64,000 nt of DNA from Galbibacter orientalis DSM 19592 (GCF_000260115.1 NZ_JH651379.1:2521466-2585465); one strand, 5' to 3'; counted from the stretch's first letter, positions 8,897 to 18,430 are shown. The notes: a model not told the origin generated them from the sequence alone. Translations and numbers: made by a program.

Positions 8897-9868
8897 TTAT
8901 AGCGTATTCATTTTAATTTCCTTTGTTGGCGCGTTAGATATCTTTTCCAACACAGGAATCATTTCATTTATTACTTTTGCCATATGCTCAAAATCCATTT
9001 CACTAATCTCATCATCTACATGATGGTAATATGGATAGTTTTCAAAATCAAAGGTGCAAATAGTTTGTGCTGGCACTTTAAACGCTTCATAAAAAGGGTA
9101 ATTATCGGATCTTTTAAAAAGGTTGTATTCTCCTGCTTTTGGTAAAAATCCAACTATATTTTTTCCTGCATAGGCATTCATCTTTTCAGCCATATTACTT
9201 TCCTTATATCCTGTAAGATAAGTTAACTCTTCACGCTGCATAGGCACGCCAATCATTTCAAAATTAATCATTGTATACAGATTAAAATCTTGGCTTTTTA
9301 ATTTTTCAGCAAGATGCTCAGATCCTAAAAGTCCTTTTTCTTCAGCAGAAAACAAAACAAACAACAAGCTTCTTTTATTAGTTTTATGAGTTCCGAAATA
9401 CTTAGCAAACTCAATTACTGCACTGGTTCCAGAAGCGTTATCATTAGCTCCATTGGCAATTTCATCTCCTTCTACAGCTTTTGCTGTTCCAATATGGTCG
9501 TAATGTGCTCCAATAACAACAAACTCATTTTTTAATTGTGGGTCGTTTCCTTCAACCATTCCTACAACATTATAGGTTGGTTTATCAAAATTTGTTAAGG
9601 TATCATGATAGGTTTCAAAATAAGGTTTCACCCCATTTTTCTTAAAAATATTTTCAATGTAGGAAGAGGCTGTGTTTATTCCTTCTGTTCCCGCTTCTCT
9701 ACCGTTTAATTTATCTGAAGCTAGAAAAGACAAGTTTTTTTCTACTGAAGAAGCACTAGCTACTTTTTCTACAGAAACTTCTGCTTTTGAAGCTGTTTCT
9801 GTTACTGTAGTTGTAGTAGACTTACATGCAATTGCTACTAACGATAAGGCAAATAAATATTTTTTCAC
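8897..9868 (-). CDS. M28 family zinc aminopeptidase, lipoprotein
   Basis: Secreted di-zinc aminopeptidase of 323 aa. The N-terminus is a lipoprotein signal with cysteine 15 (LVAIAC), so it is probably anchored in a membrane. All metal-site motifs of M28 are seen in order: GAHYDHIG, GANDNASGTSA, FSAEEKGLLGS and a final HHVDDE histidine. The start codon is GTG; it directly precedes a good signal peptide. It is the first gene of the leftward operon that continues to the DUF389 gene, and its promoter should lie just above 9868, where no strong consensus is seen. Confidence 0.9.
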   Translation of the reverse strand: MKKYLFALSLVAIACKSTTTTVTETASKAEVSVEKVASASSVEKNLSFLASDKLNGREAGTEGINTASSYIENIFKKNGVKPYFETYHDTLTNFDKPTYNVVGMVEGNDPQLKNEFVVIGAHYDHIGTAKAVEGDEIANGANDNASGTSAVIEFAKYFGTHKTNKRSLLFVLFSAEEKGLLGSEHLAEKLKSQDFNLYTMINFEMIGVPMQREELTYLTGYKESNMAEKMNAYAGKNIVGFLPKAGEYNLFKRSDNYPFYEAFKVPAQTICTFDFENYPYYHHVDDEISEMDFEHMAKVINEMIPVLEKISNAPTKEIKMNTL

Positions 9869-10093
9869 GTGTATAAAATTTAGTAATTATTTGATAATGA
9901 ACAACGCTCTTGAATAGCCAAAAAGGCGTTCAATTAAAACCTATTAAATACCACTTACCAACTCTATTTACTGGTATAAAATGCATCTTTTCCCTTTCTA
10001 CTTCAAGATAAAAAGACGTAGCAAAGACTCACTATGTTTTATTTTTCTGTTTTGTATAAAGAAAAAAATCATCATTTTATTTTACAGTAAATT

Positions 10094-10183
10094 CAATCAA
10101 TAACTGGTATAATTCTTTTCGATACAAAACTCTTTAATAAACTCAGAGCAAGCATCGGAATTAAACCCTCTTAAGGGATTTAA
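10094..10183 (+). repeat. three-hairpin dispersed repeat, copy A (degenerate)
   Basis: A diverged copy of the repeat family seen best at 21833-21959. It keeps the TTCGA segment, an ACTCAGAGCAAGC stretch like the ACTCAGAACAGGC of copy C, and the last hairpin CCCT-CTTA-AGGG followed by ATTTAA. It lies in the 371-bp gap between pdhC and the M28 gene. Nothing else in that gap (9869-10093) is recognisable. Confidence 0.55.
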
Positions 10184-10190
10184 ATATACC

Positions 10191-10215
10191 AAAAATCCCG
10201 CATAAAGCGGGATTT
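10191..10215 (-). terminator. intrinsic terminator after pdhC
   Basis: Perfect 9-bp stem AAATCCCGC / GCGGGATTT with a 5-nt loop; on the minus strand it is followed by a T run. It lies 25 bp after the pdhC stop codon and closes the pdhA-pdhC transcript. Confidence 0.8.
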
Positions 10216-10239
10216 CTATGTTTATTCTATAAAATTTAT

Positions 10240-11901
10240 CTATGCTAACATGGTTACAGGGTTTTCTAAATACGCCTGTAATGTTTGTAAGAATTGAGCT
10301 CCAGTAGCACCATCAACCGTTCTATGGTCGCAGGCCAAAGTAACCTTCATTGTATGTCCAACTACAATTTCTCCATTTTTAACAACCGGTTTTTCAACAA
10401 TACTTCCTACAGAAAGAATAGCCGAATTAGGTTGATTAATAATTGAAGTAAATTCTTGGATTCCAAACATTCCTAAGTTAGAAACTGTAAAAGTACTTCC
10501 TTCCATTTCGGCAGGAGTAATTTTTTTATTTCTAGCTTTTCCAGCTAAATCTCTAACTTGAGACCCAATTTGCGTTAAACTCATTTGGTCTGTAAATTTT
10601 AATACAGGAACCAAAAGTCCGTCTTCCACAGCAACAGCAACACCTATATGTACATGGTGATTGTAAACTGTTACATCATTTTTCCATGTTGTATTTACTT
10701 GTGGGTGTTTCTTAAGCGCCATTGCACACGCTTTAACTACCATGTCATTAAAAGATACTTTAATATCTGGCAAAGCATTTATCTGACTACGAGAAGCCAT
10801 TGCATTACTCATATCTGCCTCGATAGTTAAGTAATAATGTGGCGCTGAAAATTTAGATTCTCCAAGGCGCTTCGCAATAGTTTTACGCATTTGAGAATTT
10901 TTCTTCTCTTCCGTACTTTCTTCTCCTGCGGGTACAAATGGCATTGCCGATGGAGCCGATGAAGCTTGTTGAGAAGCAGGCGCAGCTGTTGTTGCGCTTT
11001 CTGCTGGTTTCTTATAATTTTCTATATCTTTCTTAACAATTCTACCGTTCTCTCCAGAACCGTTTACATTAGAAAGATCTATTCCTTTATCTTCAGCCAT
11101 TTTTTTAGCTAAAGGAGAAACAAAAATCCTACCGTTTGAAGTAGAAGTAGCTTTTGGAGCTTCTGCTTTTTCTTCCTTAGGTGCTTCTGTTTTAGAAGAA
11201 TCTGAAGAAGTTTCTTTTTCTTTTTTAGCTGAAGCAGTTCCGCCTCCTTTTGAAGCATTTAATACTGCATCAACATCTGTACCTTCTGGTCCAATAACAG
11301 CTAAAACATCATCAACAGGTGCCGATTGTCCTTCTTCAATTCCAACATAAAGTAGCTTTCCTGAATAAAAAGACTCAAACTCCATTGTAGCTTTATCTGT
11401 TTCGATTTCAGCTAAAATATCGCCCTCTTCAACATCATCTCCTACTTTTTTAAGCCATGAAGCAACAGTTCCTTCTTCCATAGTGTCACTTAGACGTGGC
11501 ATAGTAACCACTTCTACGCCTTCAGGAATTTCTCCTCCACCATTAGAAGTTTCTTCAGAAGATTTTTCTTCGTTAGATGCTTCTTTTTTACTCTCTTCTT
11601 TAGCTTCTGCTTTTGAATCTGAAGAATTTCCAGCTCCATTAATTAGTCCTGAAACATCTTCTCCTTCTTCCCCAATGATTGCCAAAAGAGAATCAACAGG
11701 TGCACCATCTCCTTCTTGTATTCCAATATGAAGAAGCGTCCCTTCATGAAACGATTCAAACTCCATTGTAGCTTTATCTGTTTCAATTTCAGCTAAAATA
11801 TCGCCTTCTTCTACTTTATCTCCTACTTTCTTAAGCCATTTTGCAACGACACCCTCTTCCATGGTATCGCTCAAACGTGGCATGTTAATGATTTCTGCCA
11901 T
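10240..11901 (-). CDS. pdhC: pyruvate dehydrogenase E2, dihydrolipoamide acetyltransferase
   Basis: Core enzyme of the pyruvate dehydrogenase complex; passes acetyl groups from lipoyl arms to CoA. Domains in order: lipoyl domain 1 with lipoylated lysine K43 in ETDKATM, an acidic linker, lipoyl domain 2 with K170 in the same motif, an Ala/Ser/Glu-rich linker, the peripheral-subunit-binding domain (about 258-297), another Ala/Pro linker and the catalytic acyltransferase domain with the active-site histidine in CDHRTVDGA near residue 525. The two lipoyl domains are near-copies of each other. The gene starts 5 bp after pdhA. The E1-beta and E3 genes are not in the window. Confidence 0.96.
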   Translation of the reverse strand: MAEIINMPRLSDTMEEGVVAKWLKKVGDKVEEGDILAEIETDKATMEFESFHEGTLLHIGIQEGDGAPVDSLLAIIGEEGEDVSGLINGAGNSSDSKAEAKEESKKEASNEEKSSEETSNGGGEIPEGVEVVTMPRLSDTMEEGTVASWLKKVGDDVEEGDILAEIETDKATMEFESFYSGKLLYVGIEEGQSAPVDDVLAVIGPEGTDVDAVLNASKGGGTASAKKEKETSSDSSKTEAPKEEKAEAPKATSTSNGRIFVSPLAKKMAEDKGIDLSNVNGSGENGRIVKKDIENYKKPAESATTAAPASQQASSAPSAMPFVPAGEESTEEKKNSQMRKTIAKRLGESKFSAPHYYLTIEADMSNAMASRSQINALPDIKVSFNDMVVKACAMALKKHPQVNTTWKNDVTVYNHHVHIGVAVAVEDGLLVPVLKFTDQMSLTQIGSQVRDLAGKARNKKITPAEMEGSTFTVSNLGMFGIQEFTSIINQPNSAILSVGSIVEKPVVKNGEIVVGHTMKVTLACDHRTVDGATGAQFLQTLQAYLENPVTMLA

Positions 11902-11906
11902 TATTT

Positions 11907-12905
11907 TTAAAGTTTATGCTGTAAAAATGGATAATCTTCTTGTTCGTAAACAACGTCGTACATTACATTCTTATCTGGGAAATCTGATTCCTCAGCGAAT
12001 TTCTCGCACTCTTTTACTAAATCTTTTACTCGTTTGTCAATCTTAGCGATATCTTCATCCTTAGCATATTTCTTATCTAAAAGGATATCTTTAACTTGAG
12101 TAATTGGATCTATTTTTTTGTATTCTTCTACTTCGTCTTTAGTTCTATAGTGTTGAGCATCCGACATAGAATGACCACGGTATCTATATGTTTTCATTTC
12201 AAGGAAAGTTGGACCTCCTCCAGAACGTGCTCTTTCTACAGCTTCATGAACTGCTTCGGCAACTTTAACAGGATTCATCCCATCTACAGGTCCACATGGC
12301 ATATCAAAACCAAGACCTAACTTCCAAATTTCTTGTTCTTTAGAAGTTCTAGCTACAGAAGTTCCCATTGCATACCCATTGTTTTCACAAATAAAAACTA
12401 CAGGTAAATTCCAAAGCATTGCTAAATTAAAGGTTTCGTGTAAAGAACCTTGGCGCACTGCTCCATCTCCCATATAACATAAAGTTACTCCGTCTCTTTT
12501 GAAGAATTTATCTGCAAATGCAAGTCCAGCTCCAAGTGGAATTTGCCCCCCTACAATACCATGACCTCCATAAAAGTTGTGCTCTTTTGAAAAAATATGC
12601 ATCGAACCTCCTAAACCTTGAGAAGTTCCTGTTGCTTTTCCATAAAGCTCTGCCATAACTCTTTTTGGATCTACGCCCATACCTATTGGTTGAACGTGGT
12701 TACGATATGCAGTAATTAATTTATCTTTTTTAGGATCGATAGCATGCAAAGTACCTGCTAATACGGCTTCCTGTCCATTATAAAGGTGAAGAAAACCTCT
12801 TACCTTTTGTTGTATGTAAACCGCTGCCAGCTTATCTTCAAACTTTCTCCAAAATAGCATGTCTTCATACCATTTCAAGTAAACTTCTTTTGTAACTTTT
12901 TTCAT
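11907..12905 (-). CDS. pdhA: pyruvate dehydrogenase E1 component subunit alpha
   Basis: Thiamine-diphosphate-dependent alpha subunit that decarboxylates pyruvate and acetylates the lipoyl arm of E2. At 332 aa it has the usual length. The ThDP-binding motif GDGAVRQGSLHE...ENN is in the middle, and the phosphorylation-loop-like segment YRYRGHSMSD is near residue 245. It pairs with pdhC 5 bp downstream. Separation from the beta subunit gene is an arrangement I recall from other Flavobacteriaceae. Confidence 0.95.
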   Translation of the reverse strand: MKKVTKEVYLKWYEDMLFWRKFEDKLAAVYIQQKVRGFLHLYNGQEAVLAGTLHAIDPKKDKLITAYRNHVQPIGMGVDPKRVMAELYGKATGTSQGLGGSMHIFSKEHNFYGGHGIVGGQIPLGAGLAFADKFFKRDGVTLCYMGDGAVRQGSLHETFNLAMLWNLPVVFICENNGYAMGTSVARTSKEQEIWKLGLGFDMPCGPVDGMNPVKVAEAVHEAVERARSGGGPTFLEMKTYRYRGHSMSDAQHYRTKDEVEEYKKIDPITQVKDILLDKKYAKDEDIAKIDKRVKDLVKECEKFAEESDFPDKNVMYDVVYEQEDYPFLQHKL

Positions 12906-13005
12906 CTATATTTTCTTTTTGCCAAAAATTTGCGCATTCAATTTAGAAAAACATTTAACATAAATAGCACCTTACCTAAAAGGTTACGTTTTTCTAAACG
13001 CAATA

Positions 13006-13013
13006 CAAAAGTA
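13006..13013 (-). promoter_or_regulatory. -7 element of the pdhA-pdhC operon
   Basis: TACTTTTG on the minus strand, exact fit to TAnnTTTG, about 100 bp before the pdhA start. It predicts a long leader. A matching -33 element is not clear. Confidence 0.4.
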
Positions 13014-13066
13014 GCGTTTTCAATAAAAGTGTAAAAATGAAAAAGTGCTTTTATAAAAGATTTTTG

Positions 13067-13558
13067 TTAAATATTATTCAAAGTAGCTTTTCCGAAGGTA
13101 AGTGGTAATAAATCTTTTATAGAATCTGCCTTAACTACTTTCCCTGTTTCCCCCATAAAATAGAGTGCTATGGGTGCTTTTTGATTTTCTTCATATTCAA
13201 ACATTGATTGCCTACACGCACCACATGGAGGGGTTGGTGTTAACACATTAAATGCATCCGAAGAAGCAGAAATTGCCATCATTTTAATAGAAATGTTAGG
13301 ATAAAGTGCCCCTGCTTGATAAATAGCAACTCGTTCTGCGCATAAACCAGAAGGAAAAACTGCATTTTCCTGATTATTCCCCACTACAACTTCATCATTT
13401 TCTAACACAAGTGCAGCTCCTACTCTAAATTTGGAATAAGGAGCATAGGCATTTTTACGAACATTTACAGCTTTGACCATTAATTCTCTAACTTCAGTAG
13501 GAAGTTCATCTAGAGAATCGAAAACAGTAAGAGTTGTTGTTATTTCAAGTTTTTTCAT
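13067..13558 (-). CDS. cdd: cytidine deaminase
   Basis: Homotetrameric-type zinc enzyme (163 aa) converting cytidine and deoxycytidine to uridine forms in pyrimidine salvage. The zinc and proton-shuttle motif is CAE in GLCAERVAI, and the other two zinc ligands are in PCGACRQ. The start is ATG 13558. It follows porV in the same direction after a gap holding a reversed copy of the dispersed repeat. The cdd-porV neighbourhood is one I know from other Flavobacteriaceae. Confidence 0.94.
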   Translation of the reverse strand: MKKLEITTTLTVFDSLDELPTEVRELMVKAVNVRKNAYAPYSKFRVGAALVLENDEVVVGNNQENAVFPSGLCAERVAIYQAGALYPNISIKMMAISASSDAFNVLTPTPPCGACRQSMFEYEENQKAPIALYFMGETGKVVKADSIKDLLPLTFGKATLNNI

Positions 13559-13567
13559 AATGCATTT

Positions 13568-13671
13568 TTAATCCTTCATAAAGGTTTTAATTCCCCGAGA
13601 CCACTCATAATATGTGCTAAGTACTCTCGCTCAGATACCTTTTGAGCTAGTTTAAGATAATTCCTTTCCTG
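13568..13671 (-). repeat. three-hairpin dispersed repeat, copy F (reversed)
   Basis: The only copy in the opposite orientation. Read on the minus strand it has a CGAGA / TCTCG stem directly before GGGGAATTAAAA and a final hairpin CCTT-TATG-AAGG followed by ATTAAAA, matching the order in copies B and C. Its last stem differs from the CCCTC/GAGGG of copy B by paired changes. It ends ten bases upstream of the cdd start codon. Confidence 0.6.
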
Positions 13672-13740
13672 AACGCATTAGCAAAATACAATATTTTGAT
13701 TGAAAACTATTAGTTTTTAGTTTGAGTATCTAAAATGAAA

Positions 13741-13773
13741 AAAGAAGTTTTCACTATATTTTAAGGCTTCTTT
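13741..13773 (-). terminator. possible terminator after porV
   Basis: A 7-bp stem AAAGAAG / CTTCTTT with a long loop, followed on the minus strand by more T. It lies about 120 bp beyond the porV stop codon. It is weak, and is offered because no better one is present. The rest of the 13559-13893 gap, apart from repeat copy F, shows nothing. Confidence 0.3.
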
Positions 13774-13893
13774 ATTTCATATTAATTTTTATTGCTTTTT
13801 AATAATTACATGGAACATTAAAATAATCATTCTGCTTTGTATCTAAAAATTTAGACATGAATGTTTCAGTTTTATTCATCTAAACAACGCTAT

Positions 13894-15051
13894 CTAATAA
13901 TTATAATATTCATCTCCTAAATTAAAGGTAAGAGAAAATCGAAGCGTATTTTCTAATGGGTTTCTTACATTAGAAGTAGAGAATAAATAAGAAAGATCTA
14001 TAGTTGTTGCTTTAAAAGTGAATCCTGCTCCTAGCGTAAAAAACTTTCTAGCGCCTTTTTCATCATTTTCATGAAAATACCCTGTACGCAAAGCAAAAGC
14101 CTCATTATACACATATTCAGCTCCAAAAGCCCAAGTAATCTCTTTTAACTCTTCACTAAACCCATCTGGAGCATCTCCAAAAGAAGTAAACATTCCAGAG
14201 AAAAAGCTTTCGTTATAATAATCGTCTTGAGTATCAATCTGACCATCCCCATTAGAATCACTCGGTGTTGGAACTAATAATTTATTAAATTCAGTATTTA
14301 ATGAAAGTTTATTCATTGGATCAAAAATAAAATCGAATCCTGCTCCAAATTTCAAATTAGTTGGTAAAGGACTTTCTCTACTATCATCTTCATCATATTT
14401 CATTTTCGGACCGATATTAGAGATATTAAATCCTCCTTTCCAAACCCCGTTAAAACTATTATATGCTATTTCATGAGAACGATAATAACCTGCTACATCT
14501 ACTGCAAAAGTACTTGCAGAAGTACCATCGGTTGTTTCATCTTGATATTTTAAATCCGATCTAATAAACCTTCCAGCTACAGCCATAGAAAAAGTTTCAC
14601 TGAGTTTTAATGAATAGGAAGCATCTAATGCCAATTCATTTGGTCTTACAATTGTTGGAGCAACTCCCATTTGAGCTTCATTCTCGGTAATAAATTCAAT
14701 ATCTCCTAAACCAAAATAACGTATGGTAGCAGCCCATGCACTACGCTCGTTAATACGACTATAAAAAGAAGCATTTAACAAGGCAATATCATTAACAAGC
14801 TGACTTAAATAGGGGGTGTAACTAAGCCCTACTCCATATTCTCTTTCTGCAAAAGCATATTTAGCTGGGTTCCATTGTTGGGAAAACACATCTGGCGAAG
14901 TAGTTACTCCTAACTCTCCCATTCCACCAGATCTAGCATCTGAAGCAATTGTAAGAAAAGGAACTGCTGTAGTTATTACTCTGGATTCATTTTGAGCTGA
15001 GGCATAAGCTGACACTAATAATAGACTCAGAAATAAAAAACTTAATCTCAT
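13894..15051 (-). CDS. porV: T9SS outer-membrane protein PorV
   Basis: Beta-barrel protein (385 aa) of the type IX secretion system that shuttles cargo with C-terminal domains from the translocon to the attachment complex in the outer membrane. It has a signal peptide ending ASAQ, the conserved N-terminal block (VPFLTIASDARSGGMGELGV), many alternating strand segments and a C-terminal barrel strand ending in tyrosine-rich YYNY. It lies divergent from gldJ. In the related genomes I recall, the sortase gene porU sits between porV and gldJ; here there is only a 353-bp gap. Confidence 0.92.
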   Translation of the reverse strand: MRLSFLFLSLLLVSAYASAQNESRVITTAVPFLTIASDARSGGMGELGVTTSPDVFSQQWNPAKYAFAEREYGVGLSYTPYLSQLVNDIALLNASFYSRINERSAWAATIRYFGLGDIEFITENEAQMGVAPTIVRPNELALDASYSLKLSETFSMAVAGRFIRSDLKYQDETTDGTSASTFAVDVAGYYRSHEIAYNSFNGVWKGGFNISNIGPKMKYDEDDSRESPLPTNLKFGAGFDFIFDPMNKLSLNTEFNKLLVPTPSDSNGDGQIDTQDDYYNESFFSGMFTSFGDAPDGFSEELKEITWAFGAEYVYNEAFALRTGYFHENDEKGARKFFTLGAGFTFKATTIDLSYLFSTSNVRNPLENTLRFSLTFNLGDEYYNY

Positions 15052-15074
15052 TTAGTTTAGGTTGAATATTAAAA

Positions 15075-15105
15075 CAAATATAAATCTTTATTGATTTAAG
15101 GCAAA
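15075..15105 (-). promoter_or_regulatory. promoter of porV
   Basis: On the minus strand, TTTG (15102-15105), a 19-bp spacer, then TATATTTG (15075-15082). This is an exact Bacteroidota housekeeping promoter with the same spacing as the two tRNA promoters in this window. It predicts a short leader of about 15-20 bases. Confidence 0.7.
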
Positions 15106-15404
15106 TATCACATTACAATATGCAATTAACGTATTATTAAGAATAATCTTGTGTTAAACTGACCTTTTTTATAAAATAAAATCTACAAAAATTAATTCCC
15201 CGCATATCTATACATTACAATCCCCAAAACCCGCTTATCAACAATATTCTATTTATATGAAATAATAAAATTGTTATTTCATCGTTTTTACAACAACGTA
15301 GCGAACTTTGACAACATTATACTCACAATTTTTATGAAAAAAATTGAATTAAAACACTTAATTACTATATTGCACACTTATTTAAGACAACTCAAATCTT
15401 AACT

Positions 15405-17048
15405 ATGAAGAAGTATCTTTTTAACCCATATGTATTATGCTTAATAGCGTTTGCGAGTTTTACTAGCTGTAGTAATTCTTCAAAAAACACTTCTAGAGCT
15501 ACTGGTTGGCAAATCAATTCTAAAGAAGGTGGTTTCCAATACAATACAAATTTTAAAGAGCAGGAAACTGCTCCCGGACTCGTATTTCTAGAAGGAGGAA
15601 CCTTTACTAGAGGAAAAGTTCAAGATGATGTAATGCACGACTGGAACAACACACCTACTCAACAACATGTTCAGTCGTTTTACATGGACGAAACAGAGGT
15701 TACCAACAAGATGTACATGGAGTACCTTGATTACCTTAAAAGCGTTTACCCACCAGACGATCCAGCCTATGCAAACATTTATAAAGGAGCACTTCCTGAT
15801 ACACTTGTATGGAGAAATAGACTTGGATATAATGAAGTAATGACCAACAACTATCTTAGACATCCAGCATATGCTGAATATCCTGTAGTTGGAGTGAATT
15901 GGGTACAGGCTGTTCAATTTTCTGAATGGAGAACCGACCGAGTTAACGAATTACTTTTAGAACGTGAAGGGTATCTTGCTAAAAACAGTAAATATGCCGT
16001 AACTAACGGAGAAACTCAAGGAACATTTAGCACTGAAACCTACCTAAATAGTCCTGAAAATGTTTATGGCGGACAAATAGACTCCCTTCAAGGAAATGCA
16101 AAAAGAGATTCTACAAATGTATTTGCTAAAAGATCTAGTGGGGTAATTATGCCTTCTTATAGACTTCCTACCGAAACAGAATGGGAGTATGCAGCTGCCG
16201 CACTTGTAGGAACAAGAGAATACAACAATTATAGAGGTAGAAAAAAATATCCTTGGGAAGGGGAATACACCCGATCAGGAAAAAGAAAAAACCGCGGAGA
16301 TCAACTTGCTAACTTTAAACAAGGCAAAGGTGACTATGGTGGAATTGCAGGATGGTCCGATGATAGTGCAGATATTACTGCTCAAGTAAAATCGTATCCT
16401 CCAAACGACTGGGGATTATATGACATGGCAGGAAATGTTGCGGAATGGGTTGCCGATGTTTATAGACCTATTGTTGATGATGAAGCTAACGACTTTAACT
16501 ACTACCGTGGGAACGTTTACATGAAAACTTCTATTGGAGAAGACGGTAAAGTTCAAATTGTTGGTAGAGATGGAATTAAATATGATACACTAAGCAACGG
16601 TAGAATTGTTGCTCGTGATTTACCTGGGGAAATTGCAATGGTTCCTATCGATCAAAACGATACCTATTTAAGAACTAACTTTGACACCAGTGACAATAGA
16701 AATTATAGAGATGGAGATAAAGGTTCTACTAGATATTATGATATGTTTAATGAAGGAGAGGATTTAGAAGATTCTAAAAGAATGTACAATGCTCCTAAAA
16801 ATAAAATCATAAGAGATTCTTTAGGAAATATTGTAAAGCAAATAGACGACTCTAATACAAGAACTACCCTAATAAACGACGAAGTAAGAGTTTATAAAGG
16901 AGGATCTTGGAAAGATAGAGCATACTGGTTAGACCCTGCTCAAAGAAGATATTTACCACAATATATGGCAACAGATTACATTGGTTTCCGTTGTGCAATG
17001 TCTAGAGTTGGATCTAAAGCTAAAGAGAAGAAAACACCAAGACATTAA
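15405..17048 (+). CDS. gldJ: gliding motility lipoprotein GldJ
   Basis: Outer-membrane-associated lipoprotein needed for gliding and stability of the T9SS motor/ring partners. The 547-aa protein has a lipoprotein signal with cysteine 22 (ASFTSC). The rest is a formylglycine-generating-enzyme-like (FGE-sulfatase) fold with YRLPTETEWEYAA, DMAGNVAEWV and the C-terminal GGSWKDRAYW...GFRCA block; a long insertion separates the last two, as in GldJ/GldK proteins. A likely promoter is TTG (15344), 19 bp, TATATTG (15366), a slightly off-consensus form. A terminator follows at 17076. Confidence 0.94.
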   Translation: MKKYLFNPYVLCLIAFASFTSCSNSSKNTSRATGWQINSKEGGFQYNTNFKEQETAPGLVFLEGGTFTRGKVQDDVMHDWNNTPTQQHVQSFYMDETEVTNKMYMEYLDYLKSVYPPDDPAYANIYKGALPDTLVWRNRLGYNEVMTNNYLRHPAYAEYPVVGVNWVQAVQFSEWRTDRVNELLLEREGYLAKNSKYAVTNGETQGTFSTETYLNSPENVYGGQIDSLQGNAKRDSTNVFAKRSSGVIMPSYRLPTETEWEYAAAALVGTREYNNYRGRKKYPWEGEYTRSGKRKNRGDQLANFKQGKGDYGGIAGWSDDSADITAQVKSYPPNDWGLYDMAGNVAEWVADVYRPIVDDEANDFNYYRGNVYMKTSIGEDGKVQIVGRDGIKYDTLSNGRIVARDLPGEIAMVPIDQNDTYLRTNFDTSDNRNYRDGDKGSTRYYDMFNEGEDLEDSKRMYNAPKNKIIRDSLGNIVKQIDDSNTRTTLINDEVRVYKGGSWKDRAYWLDPAQRRYLPQYMATDYIGFRCAMSRVGSKAKEKKTPRH

Positions 17049-17075
17049 TAAAAAAATTTATAAATAATATAGGAA

Positions 17076-17105
17076 AAAGCTCTGAATTTATCAGAGCTTT
17101 TTTTT
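17076..17105 (+). terminator. intrinsic terminator between gldJ and murF
   Basis: Perfect 10-bp stem AAAGCTCTGA / TCAGAGCTTT, 5-nt loop, followed by more T. It ends only 14 bp before the murF start codon, so murF must either depend on read-through or on a promoter that overlaps gldJ or the hairpin; no consensus promoter is visible between them. Confidence 0.85.
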
Positions 17106-17118
17106 ATACATTTATTCC

Positions 17119-18399
17119 ATGACAACAGAATCACTACATACTTTATTTCTAACTACTACTGGCGCAGTTACAGACACTAGAAAGATTGAAAAAGACACCA
17201 TGTTTTTTGCTTTAAGAGGAGAAAACTTTAATGGAAATGAATTTGCCGAAGAAGCTATAGAAAAAGGCGCCAAATTTGCTATTGTAGACGACAGAAAGTA
17301 CAAAACTTCCGATAGAATTATTACGGTTAACAATTGTTTGCTTTCACTACAAGAGCTTGCTAAATTTCATAGAAAATATATAAACCCTACAATTATAGCG
17401 CTTACTGGAAGTAATGGTAAAACAACAACTAAAGAATTAATAAATGCTGTTTTATCAAAAAAATACAGAACGGTTGCTACCAAAGGGAATTTAAACAATC
17501 ATATTGGAGTTCCATTAACACTACTCTCTATGGATAAAACCACTGAAATGGGAATTGTAGAAATGGGCGCCAACCACCTAAAAGAAATCCAAAGATTGTG
17601 TGATATTGCTACTCCAAACTATGGTTATATTACAAATTTTGGAAAAGCTCATTTAGAAGGTTTTGGAGGAGTTGAAGGTGTAATTAAAGGGAAAAGTGAG
17701 CTTTATGACTTTTTAATCGGACGCTATAAAACAGTTTTTTTTAATGCTGAAGATGAAATTCAAATTGAAAAATTAAAGCATTATGATGCTAAAATAGGTT
17801 TTAGTCAAACTCCAAAAAGCGATTATCAAATTACACTTAAAAATGCAGATCCATTTGTTACGCTAGCATTTGAAGATATTACTATTAATTCTAATTTGAT
17901 AGGCACTTACAACACTACAAACATTGCTGTAGCTATAACAATGGGAAGCTATTTTGAAGTTTCTAATAAAGAAATTAAAGAAGCCATTGAAGCATACAAG
18001 CCTTCAAACAATAGGTCTCAAATAATAAATTCCAAAAATTATAAAATTATTCTAGATGCTTACAATGCAAATCCTTCTAGCATGAAAGCTGCATTAGACA
18101 ATTTTAATCAATTAAAAGACACTACCAAGCTACTTATTCTAGGAGACATGTTTGAATTAGGAAGTGAAGCAGAAAAGGAACATCAAACTATAGCAATGCT
18201 TGCTGAAAACTTAGATTTTGATGCTACTATTTTAGTTGGAGAGAATTTCTATAAAACAACAACCAACGCCTTAAAATTTAAATCTTTTGACGAATTAAAA
18301 GATTACATTACAAAAGAAATCCCGACTCAAAAAAATATTTTAATAAAAGGATCCAGAGGAATGGCTTTAGAGAGAATTTTAGAGTATTTAAATTCCTAA
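17119..18399 (+). CDS. murF: UDP-N-acetylmuramoyl-tripeptide--D-alanyl-D-alanine ligase
   Basis: ATP-dependent ligase adding D-Ala-D-Ala to the UDP-MurNAc-tripeptide, the last cytosolic step of peptidoglycan precursor synthesis. The 426-aa protein shows the Mur-ligase P-loop TGSNGKTT at residues 96-103, the central-domain histidine/asparagine block (GNLNNHIGVPLTLL), EMGANH and the C-terminal domain DAYNANPSSM...LGDM. Gene order gldJ-murF is one I associate with Flavobacteriaceae. It is convergent with the ferritin-like genes. Confidence 0.95.
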   Translation: MTTESLHTLFLTTTGAVTDTRKIEKDTMFFALRGENFNGNEFAEEAIEKGAKFAIVDDRKYKTSDRIITVNNCLLSLQELAKFHRKYINPTIIALTGSNGKTTTKELINAVLSKKYRTVATKGNLNNHIGVPLTLLSMDKTTEMGIVEMGANHLKEIQRLCDIATPNYGYITNFGKAHLEGFGGVEGVIKGKSELYDFLIGRYKTVFFNAEDEIQIEKLKHYDAKIGFSQTPKSDYQITLKNADPFVTLAFEDITINSNLIGTYNTTNIAVAITMGSYFEVSNKEIKEAIEAYKPSNNRSQIINSKNYKIILDAYNANPSSMKAALDNFNQLKDTTKLLILGDMFELGSEAEKEHQTIAMLAENLDFDATILVGENFYKTTTNALKFKSFDELKDYITKEIPTQKNILIKGSRGMALERILEYLNS

Positions 18400-18430
18400 A
18401 TCTTTAAATAGACAATTTGTATTTTTCTGA

